Shown here piece by piece: positions 29,783 to 37,980 of a stretch of 37,980 bases of DNA (position 1 is the first letter of the stretch; every line of letters begins with the position of its first letter). This DNA comes from Alphaproteobacteria bacterium. GTDB taxonomy: Bacteria > Pseudomonadota > Alphaproteobacteria > Paracaedibacterales > CAIOTO01. The stretch covers positions 1 through 37,980 of the forward strand of contig CANLGW010000004.1 in the NCBI GenBank assembly GCA_947490395.1, given 5' to 3'. The notes beneath the pieces are model-generated. The model did not search any database and had not been told where the DNA came from. It saw nothing but the letters and a program-made list of their open reading frames with translations. Both the position numbers and the translations under genes were made by a program.

Positions 29783-31064
29783 ACACCCTGCCTTTTTTGC
29801 CCTTATTGATGGAAATAACTTTTTTGTTTCATGCGAACGTGTTTTTAATCCATCATTAAATAATAAGCCTGTTGTTGTTTTATCGCACAATGATGGCTGC
29901 GCGATTGCACGCAGTAACGAAGCCAAACAACTTGGTATCCCAATGGGGGCGCCTCTTCATACATTTTCGCACCTCATCAAACCACATTGCATCGCTATTC
30001 TATCATCAAACTTTGAACTCTACACTGACCTTAGCCGCCGCATGATGTGTATCCTAAAAACATGTGCACCTGATATAGAAATCTATTCTATTGATGAAGC
30101 TTTCTTAACACTTTCATACCTATCAGCGACCGAGCACAATGTGTTCGCTACACGTATTTACGACACCATCCTTAAACACATTGGCATTCCAACCACCATC
30201 GGTATTGCACCAACGAAAACACTTGCCAAAATTGCTAATCGACAGGCAAAGCACCTATCCAAAATACACCTTATTCTAAATACAGAAAACTTAATTAATC
30301 AAACCTTAAGGACAACAAATGTAGGAGATGTTTGGGGCGTTGGAAAAGCATTAACACACACCTTACGTTGTTTAGGCGTTTACACAAGCTATGACCTTGC
30401 ACAAAAAAAACCTATGTGGGCACGACAACATCTATCAATTATGGGGGAACGACTAGTACGTGAATTACAAAGCATTCCATGCATTCCCAGACACATCAAC
30501 AAACAGCAAAAAAGCATTCAAATCACACGTAGCCTTAGACGCAATGTCACAACCTTTAATGAACTTTCCCAACTTTTATCCGCACATGCAACACGCCTTG
30601 GCGAAAAATTACGGCAAGCCAAACTAACAACATCAGAAATCACGATTTTCTGCCAAACCAATCGATTTTCCAAAACACCTCACTATAAAGGAGAAGGATC
30701 TTTTACCTTCACAGAACCCACAAATGATACACAAACACTCATCAAAGGGACAATGCACGCCCTTATTCACGCCTTTTTAGATGGGCATAGCTACCATTCC
30801 ACAGGAATACATGCATTGAATCTAACGGATGAAGGAATGCTTAAACAAAAAGCGCTCTTTCCATCGCAACTAAGCCAAAATCAAACAGCACGCAAAAAAT
30901 GTATACCACATATAAATAGTGCCATCGATACGCTCAATAAGCGCCTCGGGAAGAACACCATTTTCTGGGCATCCAGTGGCATTCAAAACGATACACACAA
31001 GCCAGCACACAGCAGAAGCCCACGCTATACAACTAACTGGCATGAACTTGCAATCGTACGGTAA
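29757..31064 (+). CDS. umuC: UmuC-like Y-family DNA polymerase V subunit
   Basis: 'FFALIDGNNFFVSCERVFNPSLNNKPVVVLSHNDGCAIARSNEAKQLGIPMGAP', 'YSIDEAFL', 'GIPTTIGIAPTKTLAKIANRQAK'. ATG at 29757 preferred over the ORF-track start 29709. Confidence 0.93.
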   Translation: MSSTICETKHPAFFALIDGNNFFVSCERVFNPSLNNKPVVVLSHNDGCAIARSNEAKQLGIPMGAPLHTFSHLIKPHCIAILSSNFELYTDLSRRMMCILKTCAPDIEIYSIDEAFLTLSYLSATEHNVFATRIYDTILKHIGIPTTIGIAPTKTLAKIANRQAKHLSKIHLILNTENLINQTLRTTNVGDVWGVGKALTHTLRCLGVYTSYDLAQKKPMWARQHLSIMGERLVRELQSIPCIPRHINKQQKSIQITRSLRRNVTTFNELSQLLSAHATRLGEKLRQAKLTTSEITIFCQTNRFSKTPHYKGEGSFTFTEPTNDTQTLIKGTMHALIHAFLDGHSYHSTGIHALNLTDEGMLKQKALFPSQLSQNQTARKKCIPHINSAIDTLNKRLGKNTIFWASSGIQNDTHKPAHSRSPRYTTNWHELAIVR

Positions 31065-31172
31065 ATTAAATGCGCAGCCACTATACACATATATAAATCA
31101 TCAACCAATATCCAATCTTTACCATTTTGCTGCAGCATGGTACATTTGTCCAAACATAACTTTTAAGCGCAT

Positions 31173-31487
31173 ATGACAAAAGGCATCCGTCTTAGTGAAC
31201 ATGATACAAACGCAATCAGCAACGCTTTTCGGCAATGTTTTCCGCATGAAGATCATTTATGGATTTTTGGTTCCCGAGTAGATATGTCAAAAAGGGGCGG
31301 TGATATTGACTTGTACATTGAAACAACCTTGACAGATATTTCCAAAATTACCGATGCCCATTATGCCTTTGCTTCAACTTTAGAACAGTACCTTGGTGAG
31401 CAAAAAATTGACATCGTCATAAAATATGGGGATAAAGATTTGCCAATTTACACCATTGCACGCAACACAGGAATTCAACTAATATGA
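31173..31487 (+). CDS. MNT-type minimal nucleotidyltransferase (MntA-like antitoxin candidate)
   Basis: 104 aa; 'LWIFGSRVDMSKRGGDIDLYIE' (GSx9DxD). ATGA overlap with a HEPN-like gene. Confidence 0.82.
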   Translation: MTKGIRLSEHDTNAISNAFRQCFPHEDHLWIFGSRVDMSKRGGDIDLYIETTLTDISKITDAHYAFASTLEQYLGEQKIDIVIKYGDKDLPIYTIARNTGIQLI

Positions 31488-31981
31488 ATGATGTCCTTAC
31501 TAATGAACACAATCAAACTCGAACCATTTTAGAATCAATGATTGATGTCTGTAATGTGCATGCGAATCGCATACAAATGGCAAATGAATTATTAAAAGAA
31601 CATACTCCTTTCGATGCCCAAAAAATAAAAGAAATGACGCCACTTGAACTTGGCATGTCCGACCTTTTAATTCACCGTTTTTCAAAATTACAAGATACTA
31701 TTGGCGATAAAATTTTTCCTCTGTACCTTACAATTTTAGGAGAGAATATCCAACAACTCAGCTTTATTGATCGTTTAAACCTTTTAGAAAAATTAGGCAT
31801 TCTAAGCAGTACAGAGCAATGGCGTATGTATCGATTCGCACGAAATGCCGCCACGCATGAATATCCAGATAAAATGGAATTAATGGCAGAAAATCTTAAT
31901 CGTATTATCGCGCTCTCCATCGAATTGATCAATTTTTGGCTTCATTTCAAAAACCAAATACACGAAAGACTGTCAAAATAA
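31484..31981 (+). CDS. HEPN-domain-like protein (HepT-like toxin candidate)
   Basis: 165 aa; predicted all-helical composition; 'RFARNAATHEYP' contains the Rx4HxY motif (RNAATHEY). Translationally coupled to the MNT gene. Confidence 0.72.
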   Translation: MNDVLTNEHNQTRTILESMIDVCNVHANRIQMANELLKEHTPFDAQKIKEMTPLELGMSDLLIHRFSKLQDTIGDKIFPLYLTILGENIQQLSFIDRLNLLEKLGILSSTEQWRMYRFARNAATHEYPDKMELMAENLNRIIALSIELINFWLHFKNQIHERLSK

Positions 31982-32037
31982 AGATATTCTTTCGCTTGGT
32001 ATAGGCGATAAAACACTCACCCCTTTAATCATACGCG

Positions 32038-33804
32038 CTACTCGTCTTCTATGGCACTCGTTTGACTAAACGACCATTTAAACGTATACGAACGATTCGC
32101 TTCACATTCTTTAATCAATAACAACGTTTGATCGCCTTCTTCTTCACTGCTTTTCAACACATCGTCACTTCCCATGCTTCTAAATCGCCATTCATGAGGA
32201 TCTATTATTTTGCGGCGGGTTGTTTTACTTTGGGTATTTAATGCAGCTTTTGATTTCAACGTTAAATAAATTTTATCTCCTTCACCCGTCATCATAAATT
32301 GCGGGTTTACAATAAAACGAATCGCAATTGTGCAATCATGTGGTACACGAAACGTATCATGTCCACGTAATTCCTCGCCTTTCGGTGCCATATAAATTTG
32401 GCGCTGCCAATACAAAGAAGTTGGCTTTCCCACATAGGTACAATCAAAGGCTATATAACTATGCCCTTCTTTACTATGTCGTTTAATTAAAAGCTGCGTC
32501 TCATCAGGGTTAAGACACGTCATCCAAGACATATCATTGTGCGCAATTGTATTGGAATTGTTATGTAATTGCATCACAACATCTCCTACATGAATCACAC
32601 GATGACGACCAACACTCCATTCAATATTAAGAATATCTAAACCAGGTTCACGATACGGTGAATTCTCCACCTCCTCATCGTATGCAACGTGACGTGGGTG
32701 TGTATTTACTAGAAAAATAGAATTTCGACTCGCACATCGTTCATAACCACTATCGGGGGCACGTTGCGGTGGACGTGTAATTTCTGCATCTGTTTGCGTT
32801 AGAACGCTATCAATCGCTTCAGCCGTTACTTCCAAACAAAGACCTCGAGCAAGTGATGATAATTCACCTTCAAAATACGCCAATTTCCCATCCCCATGAC
32901 GAAGCAAACGAAGCAACGGCGTCATTTTCTGAATATAACTCTGTAATGCCTCTCGATCAATTACACCATATGATTTAGACGTTACCTTTGATGGTAAAGA
33001 GAGCGCCTCCATTGGAGTTACCTTCTCTTTTGGATCTGTGGGTAATGCATTACGGATATCAATCAAATCGCGCAAAAATCGCCAATGAAGCATTGGAATT
33101 CGACTGACATGCCCCCCATCGGGTAATAATTGTGCCTGCACCAAAGCCAATAGAGACTGAATCAAAGCACGCAAACGTTCCTCGTGCCCACGGCGATCAG
33201 CACATAAAAGCTCTCCCATAATAACGCCTTTAAGCGCCCAAAATTGCTCAATAGGATCTGACTCTTCCCTCCAGTGACGCTTTAAATAACGCAATTGCTT
33301 ATCAAAACTTGTCATCAGCAATCGTTTAAAATCATCATCAGCTGTGCTGGCATAAAAATCATACAAACTAAGCCACGCTGACAACCGCAACCCGACAACC
33401 CCAGGTTTCCAAGCGACCATATTCCAACTCATATATGCCCAAGAATGGTTATAACGAATCCAATGCTCAATCAGCTGACGTGCCCGTTTACGCCCTGCAT
33501 TACCACTGATCGTACTTAAGTCATATAAAAACATAAAGCTTTGCATATAACTGGCCATAGGCGGATAAACGGTTTGCGGCTTTTCAAGAGTTATCAAAAA
33601 ATCATTCGCTGAAAACAGGCGATCACCTAACGGAAAATCACCCATTAAAAGTGATTCACCAAAACGCATGCTTCCCGGCCAGACATCACTTACCAGAGCC
33701 GCCATGTGTGTTATTTTATGGCCAAGCAAGCTAAACCCATAAGCACGACTTCGCCTAAAATTCCGCCAAAATACATTTTTAAGTCCACTAAACATACAAG
33801 GCAT
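32038..33804 (-). CDS. Heparinase II/III family protein
   Basis: About 588 aa from the internal start (the ORF extends to 33873, overlapping rpe); 'HGEERLRALIQSLLALVQAQLLPDGGHVSRIPMLHW', 'DSGYERCASRNSIFLVN', 'AHNDMSW'. Confidence 0.82.
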   Translation of the reverse strand: MPCMFSGLKNVFWRNFRRSRAYGFSLLGHKITHMAALVSDVWPGSMRFGESLLMGDFPLGDRLFSANDFLITLEKPQTVYPPMASYMQSFMFLYDLSTISGNAGRKRARQLIEHWIRYNHSWAYMSWNMVAWKPGVVGLRLSAWLSLYDFYASTADDDFKRLLMTSFDKQLRYLKRHWREESDPIEQFWALKGVIMGELLCADRRGHEERLRALIQSLLALVQAQLLPDGGHVSRIPMLHWRFLRDLIDIRNALPTDPKEKVTPMEALSLPSKVTSKSYGVIDREALQSYIQKMTPLLRLLRHGDGKLAYFEGELSSLARGLCLEVTAEAIDSVLTQTDAEITRPPQRAPDSGYERCASRNSIFLVNTHPRHVAYDEEVENSPYREPGLDILNIEWSVGRHRVIHVGDVVMQLHNNSNTIAHNDMSWMTCLNPDETQLLIKRHSKEGHSYIAFDCTYVGKPTSLYWQRQIYMAPKGEELRGHDTFRVPHDCTIAIRFIVNPQFMMTGEGDKIYLTLKSKAALNTQSKTTRRKIIDPHEWRFRSMGSDDVLKSSEEEGDQTLLLIKECEANRSYTFKWSFSQTSAIEDE

Positions 33805-34489
33805 TACCCCGTAAATGCTGAATAGCATCCTGGTACCGACCAAGAGGTAACACCCCAACTTCTGAAGATGCATTAAAAATGGCAGAACCTGCGACCATCA
33901 CATCGACCTGGTTTTCAATCAAAAGTGGTGCATTCGCAACATTCACTCCACCATCAACTTCAATAATCAAATCAGGTTTAAGCGCCTTAAGTGGCATAAT
34001 TTTAGATAACACTTCAGGAATAAATGTTTGCCCACCAAAACCTGGATTAACTGACATAATCAAGACAAAATCAAGAACGGGCAGCAAAGGAACTACAATC
34101 TGCCAAGGGGTCCCTGGATTAAGCGCCACCCCCGCACGTACCTTCTTTGACTTCAAATACTGCAGTAAACGATAGGGATGCGATTCTGTTTCTGGATGAA
34201 AACTAATCCAATTCGACCCTGCATCCACAAACCATGGCGCTACAACCGTTGGCGCTGACACCATAAGATGCACATCTAATGGCAACACAGTATGCTTTTT
34301 AAGGGCTGCAACCCACTGCGGACCAAATGTCATATTAGGCACATAATGCCCATCCATCACATCGACATGCAACATGTCTGCACCTGCCATTTGCACAGCT
34401 TTCATTTCATCCAACAAATGCAATGGATCTGCCGCCAATAACGATGGCGCAATGAGTGGTCTAAAAGTTTGTAAGTCCATATAAGGCAT
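33788..34489 (-). CDS. rpe: Ribulose-phosphate 3-epimerase
   Basis: 233 aa; 'IAPSLLAADPLHLLDEM', 'ADMLHVDVMDGHYVPNMTFGP', 'VLIMSVNPGFGGQTFIPEVLSKI', 'IEVDGGVN', 'MVAGSAIF'. Confidence 0.97.
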   Translation of the reverse strand: MPYMDLQTFRPLIAPSLLAADPLHLLDEMKAVQMAGADMLHVDVMDGHYVPNMTFGPQWVAALKKHTVLPLDVHLMVSAPTVVAPWFVDAGSNWISFHPETESHPYRLLQYLKSKKVRAGVALNPGTPWQIVVPLLPVLDFVLIMSVNPGFGGQTFIPEVLSKIMPLKALKPDLIIEVDGGVNVANAPLLIENQVDVMVAGSAIFNASSEVGVLPLGRYQDAIQHLRGNALYV

Positions 34490-34564
34490 GCATTTTGTAT
34501 TTATTTAAGCGTTCAACATCGTACACTATTATTACTTTTTTTTCACGCCAAAGATAGGGAAGAA

Positions 34565-36010
34565 TCAAACATTTTCGGAAAGATCCATGAAAGCGTCTTG
34601 GTAAGCCTGAAGCGCCTTCGCACGAGAATCGGTCAACGTAACAATTGGCTTTGCATACGTTTGTCCCAACACAATATTTGCCGCACGAAGCACATGATCA
34701 GGTGTTGTTGAGGGATCAAATAAGTACTTTGTTGGAAGCATAGCAAGTTCAGGCACAAAACGACGAATATAAGCACCGTCTGGATCAAATTTCTCAGCTT
34801 GTGTCGTTGGATTGAAAATTCGAAAATACGGCGCAGCATCTGCACCTGAACCCGCAATCCATTGCCAACCCGCACTATTATTTGCAAGATCTGCATCCAC
34901 TAAACAATCCCAAAACCAATCCGCACCATGGTGCCAATGCAACAATAAATTCTTAACAAGAAATGAGCCAACAATCATACGAACACGATTATGCATATAT
35001 CCCGTTTGCCATAATTCACGCATACCCGCATCAACAATTGGATACCCCGTTTGCCCGCGCTGCCATGCGGCTAATAAATCAGCATCAAACTGCCAGGGAA
35101 AACGGTCAAATTTGGGTTGAAAATTTTCGCGCGGCAATGTTGGAAAATGATAAAGCAAGTAATACGCAAATTCACGCCACCCAATTTCACTTAAAAAGCA
35201 ATCAAGATCGGATTCAACACCCTGAAGCATCCCTTCAGCCTTAGCGCTATGCCAAACCTGATAAGGGGATATTTCTCCAAAATGGAGATGTGGAGATAAT
35301 CTGGATACATTCAATTTATCAGGATAATTGCGCCCTTCTTTGTATCCATCCAAACCGTTTTCAAGAAATGCTTGTAACCGCCTTTGCGCGGCATCCTCAC
35401 CAATATCCCAGCACGCATCCATCTGTTTATACCATTTAATATTCGGCAGTAATCCCAAGTCATCAATCAAAACAGCAGCATTGTCCTTAATCAACGTTAG
35501 ATGCTCTGGTTTTGGGTATAGATGACGGGGTACCGCTGCCTGCAGACAACCATTTCGATAAAAAGGCGTATAAACCTTATAAGGGATCCCATCTTTTTTG
35601 AGCACCTCCCAAGGTTCCCACAAAAGAGACGCCTTAAAACTTTTAACTTCAATACCCGCGTCCTTGCAGCGTGTCTTAATATGTGCATCATCACGTACAC
35701 GAACGGGCTCGTAACACCGATTCCAATAAACAGCACCACTATCATGCCGCGCGCAAATATCTAAAATAAGTGTAGTGGGCTTACCACGATAAATATTTAA
35801 TTTACCACCCAATGATTGATTGAGAGATGCCAACGAATGATGCAACCACCACCGACTTGCAGCGCCCATGGGTGCATCACAGCTATCATGACTATCATCT
35901 AAGATATAGATCGGCAAAACGGCGCCACTTTGAACCGCATGGTAAAACCCTGGATTGTCCGATAACCGTAAGTCCTGACGAAACCAAAACAGTGTGATTT
36001 TCTCTGTCAT
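34565..36010 (-). CDS. phrB: Deoxyribodipyrimidine photo-lyase / cryptochrome family
   Basis: 'MTEKITLFWFRQDLRLSDNPGF', 'LNVSRLSPHLHFGEISP', 'FLSEIGWREFAYYLLYHFP', 'TGYPIVDAGMRELWQTGYMHNRVRMIVGSFLVKNLLLHW', 'DADLANNSAGWQWIAGSGADAAPYFRIFNPTTQAEKFDP'. Confidence 0.97.
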   Translation of the reverse strand: MTEKITLFWFRQDLRLSDNPGFYHAVQSGAVLPIYILDDSHDSCDAPMGAASRWWLHHSLASLNQSLGGKLNIYRGKPTTLILDICARHDSGAVYWNRCYEPVRVRDDAHIKTRCKDAGIEVKSFKASLLWEPWEVLKKDGIPYKVYTPFYRNGCLQAAVPRHLYPKPEHLTLIKDNAAVLIDDLGLLPNIKWYKQMDACWDIGEDAAQRRLQAFLENGLDGYKEGRNYPDKLNVSRLSPHLHFGEISPYQVWHSAKAEGMLQGVESDLDCFLSEIGWREFAYYLLYHFPTLPRENFQPKFDRFPWQFDADLLAAWQRGQTGYPIVDAGMRELWQTGYMHNRVRMIVGSFLVKNLLLHWHHGADWFWDCLVDADLANNSAGWQWIAGSGADAAPYFRIFNPTTQAEKFDPDGAYIRRFVPELAMLPTKYLFDPSTTPDHVLRAANIVLGQTYAKPIVTLTDSRAKALQAYQDAFMDLSENV

Positions 36011-36091
36011 ATTCAAACCATTCAATGATATACAAAACCACACTGTAACATAGACTTAATAGCAAACCAAACGCTTGATCGACGATCAATA

Positions 36092-36595
36092 TTATTCCAC
36101 AAGAACACCTTCTTGAGATAATGAAATATCCTTTGCAATATACTGCTTCATAGAACCAGGAGAACCAATAAACGCCCTATTCAAAATAGTGGATCCGTTA
36201 CTAGAGTCTGAACGAACGGAATCATGCTCAGATGCGTCTATTCCTCCAATATCCTTATGTGTGTAATCCAACACAAAATTCATAGCCCCTTCTCCAGATG
36301 AATGGAAAAATGAGCCGTTTAACAAAACCACATGACTGCCCGTTGATGCTATGCTTGATAAATTTGAATTTAACGAACCGATTGTCAAATCTGATCCAGT
36401 TTTATCTTTTTTTAACGGCAATCTTTTTTGATAAGCGCTTCTAGCCATAAAAACTTCATCATTAAATCCATCATCTACTTTGGGGTTCAAGAGTAAAGCG
36501 GCGCCTCCAGCAATCCCATTAGAATGCCCACCCTCACCAGAACAATAATCCGCCGCCCAAACATTCCACGATACTGCGAATACAAATAATAGCAA
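36092..36595 (-). CDS. Hypothetical small secreted protein
   Basis: 167 aa; signal-like N-terminus 'LLLFVFAVSWNVWAADYCSGEGG'. No recognised family; start codon uncertain (TTG at 36595 or an upstream non-ATG codon giving IKLNKNVLLLFVF...). Confidence 0.5.
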   Translation of the reverse strand: MLLFVFAVSWNVWAADYCSGEGGHSNGIAGGAALLLNPKVDDGFNDEVFMARSAYQKRLPLKKDKTGSDLTIGSLNSNLSSIASTGSHVVLLNGSFFHSSGEGAMNFVLDYTHKDIGGIDASEHDSVRSDSSNGSTILNRAFIGSPGSMKQYIAKDISLSQEGVLVE

Positions 36596-36740
36596 TACAT
36601 TTTTATTTAATTTAATTAAAAAAATCCTATATAATAAATAATTTTATATATTATTATTTAACAACTGCATTATGAAATTTCAACTAAATTATTACGGCAC
36701 ACCTCTATTTTTGATAAAAATACTATTTCTAATAGCACCC

Positions 36741-37679
36741 CTACACTTTTTCTTTTGTATCAGAGTGACGTTTCGCATATTCATTTTTTAAAATATCCAG
36801 GATTCGCGCCGCATCTTCGGGACGTTGCCCTGCTTCTGGCGGCCCTTTCATATCGCGCCCACCAGCCTTCCATTGACGTTCTATTATTTCATCAAGGGAT
36901 AAATTCGGCTGACGGATCATATCAAGTACTGCCATAAAAGTTGTACTTCGACCAAGACCGCCGTGACAGTGAATATGAACCCATTCAGCGCCCGATTTTT
37001 TAATTGCATCCTCAAAGAACTGAATTTGCGCGAGCGTTGGCGCCGAATAATCGGGTATGGGTATGCGGACATAATGAACCCTTAGCCCTTGCGTTACTTC
37101 CTCTTCCGTTTCAATTTTTCTAAAAACGCGAGTAATTGGTTGCTTTTCTAACACTTCCCGACTGATCATCGGCGGGTGATTCACGGTAAATCGATGGGGA
37201 ATAAGTGTTATATTTTGATTTGCCAATTTTTCTTTAATCAAATTCTCTTGCGTTGATCGATATTCTTTTGTCGCCGTTGATTCATCTTTTTTATCAAGGA
37301 TACTAATCGGTTCTTCATCTGCGAATACATGCGCCTCGCCACGAAGGTCAACAACCAACATCTTCCCCCTTGAAATTTTATAACGCGTCTCAATCTCACT
37401 TAAAATCTGCTGCAGTTGCTCTTTTGAATACTGCCCACTGCCAGACATCCCTTCAACTGGCAAATACCGCAAATTCAGCGTATCCCATGGGCGTTTGCTG
37501 TTTCTAATCAATGTTTTCTTAAGGGAAATCAGACGTTCTGTTGTGATATTTGCATCATCAATATGATGATCAGGTGGCGTTTGTTCCGTCATGCATTGTA
37601 TTGCCCGAAGATTTTCGGTACCAAGCCCCACAATAACAATCACCACATATGTAAAAAATAAGAGCAAACTATTTAACAT
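36741..37679 (-). CDS. Cysteine phosphatase (PTP-fold, cysteine-phytase-like) with N-terminal hydrophobic segment
   Basis: P-loop 'VHIHCHGGLGRSTTFMAVLDMI' (HCx5R), upstream 'LVVDLRGEAHVFAD' and 'VRIPIPDYSAPTLAQIQFFEDAIKK'. N-terminal 'MLNSLLLFFTYVVIVIVGLG'. ORF can extend to 37760. Confidence 0.8.
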   Translation of the reverse strand: MLNSLLLFFTYVVIVIVGLGTENLRAIQCMTEQTPPDHHIDDANITTERLISLKKTLIRNSKRPWDTLNLRYLPVEGMSGSGQYSKEQLQQILSEIETRYKISRGKMLVVDLRGEAHVFADEEPISILDKKDESTATKEYRSTQENLIKEKLANQNITLIPHRFTVNHPPMISREVLEKQPITRVFRKIETEEEVTQGLRVHYVRIPIPDYSAPTLAQIQFFEDAIKKSGAEWVHIHCHGGLGRSTTFMAVLDMIRQPNLSLDEIIERQWKAGGRDMKGPPEAGQRPEDAARILDILKNEYAKRHSDTKEKV

Positions 37680-37980
37680 ATATAATCCTTTAATGAGGTG
37701 ATAACGGCCTTTATCAAAAAAGTATATAATGAAAGTTTTTAACAGAATGTTAATTAACATTATAATTATTTATATTAATACATATAAATAACAATATTCA
37801 ATTCACGCATATACTCACTTCTTTTTATTTTATTCATTAGACCTACTGCGTAAGTCTTTCCGCCTCCTCTGATGAATGAGTTGTCAAAGCGCCCCCAACC
37901 CATTTTATTTTTTATGCCGTAGCAAATCCATTTTTCAGATTCACAATCCCTGCAATAATATGGAATTTAATGCCATAACG

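Noticed and set aside
33805-34175. N-terminal extension of the heparinase ORF to 33873 and the + strand ORF 33879-34175
   Set aside because: Both overlap the confidently assigned rpe gene. A start at 33804 or 33795 fits the usual rpe/downstream gene overlap.
37780-37980. Possible tRNA or ncRNA in the right-edge intergenic region
   Set aside because: No cloverleaf, CCA-proximal TψC (GGTTCGA) sequence or other supporting signal could be identified by eye.

Overview
The window (about 38 kb, moderately AT-rich) looks like an alphaproteobacterial chromosome segment. DUF4167 next to era, split pntAA/pntAB/pntB, an rpe-heparinase neighbourhood, and many short secreted proteins would fit a host-associated lineage such as Holosporales, but that placement is inference only. 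Housekeeping genes: greA, thyX, lipA, a RatA/COQ10-like START-domain gene, an L,D-transpeptidase, pntAA/pntAB/pntB, rpmJ (missing from the ORF track), an APC-family permease, era, a DUF4167 gene, hemH, umuDC, rpe, a heparinase II/III-like gene and phrB. Accessory genes: an MNT/HEPN pair, a trypsin-like peptidase, a Cys-phosphatase (phytase/PTP-like) with an N-terminal hydrophobic segment, a type IV pilin-like gene split by a frameshift at a G tract, and several low-complexity secreted proteins. The most striking content is an 11.3 kb minus-strand array (3864-15150) of four exported, giant cysteine-repeat paralogs. They are built from 6-Cys modules ('TCANGGxxCxxGQxC...C...C...C') and 4-Cys modules. 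One paralog (about 1,690 codons) is interrupted by a single in-frame TGA. Correlated cysteine losses in individual modules suggest the disulfide pairing C1-C3, C4-C5 and, by elimination, C2-C6. A His/Lys-rich loop in one paralog sits exactly where the C4-C5 loop would be. I consider this array the best candidate for an undescribed system, possibly a surface or host-interaction protein family. No rRNA, tRNA or CRISPR array was recognised.
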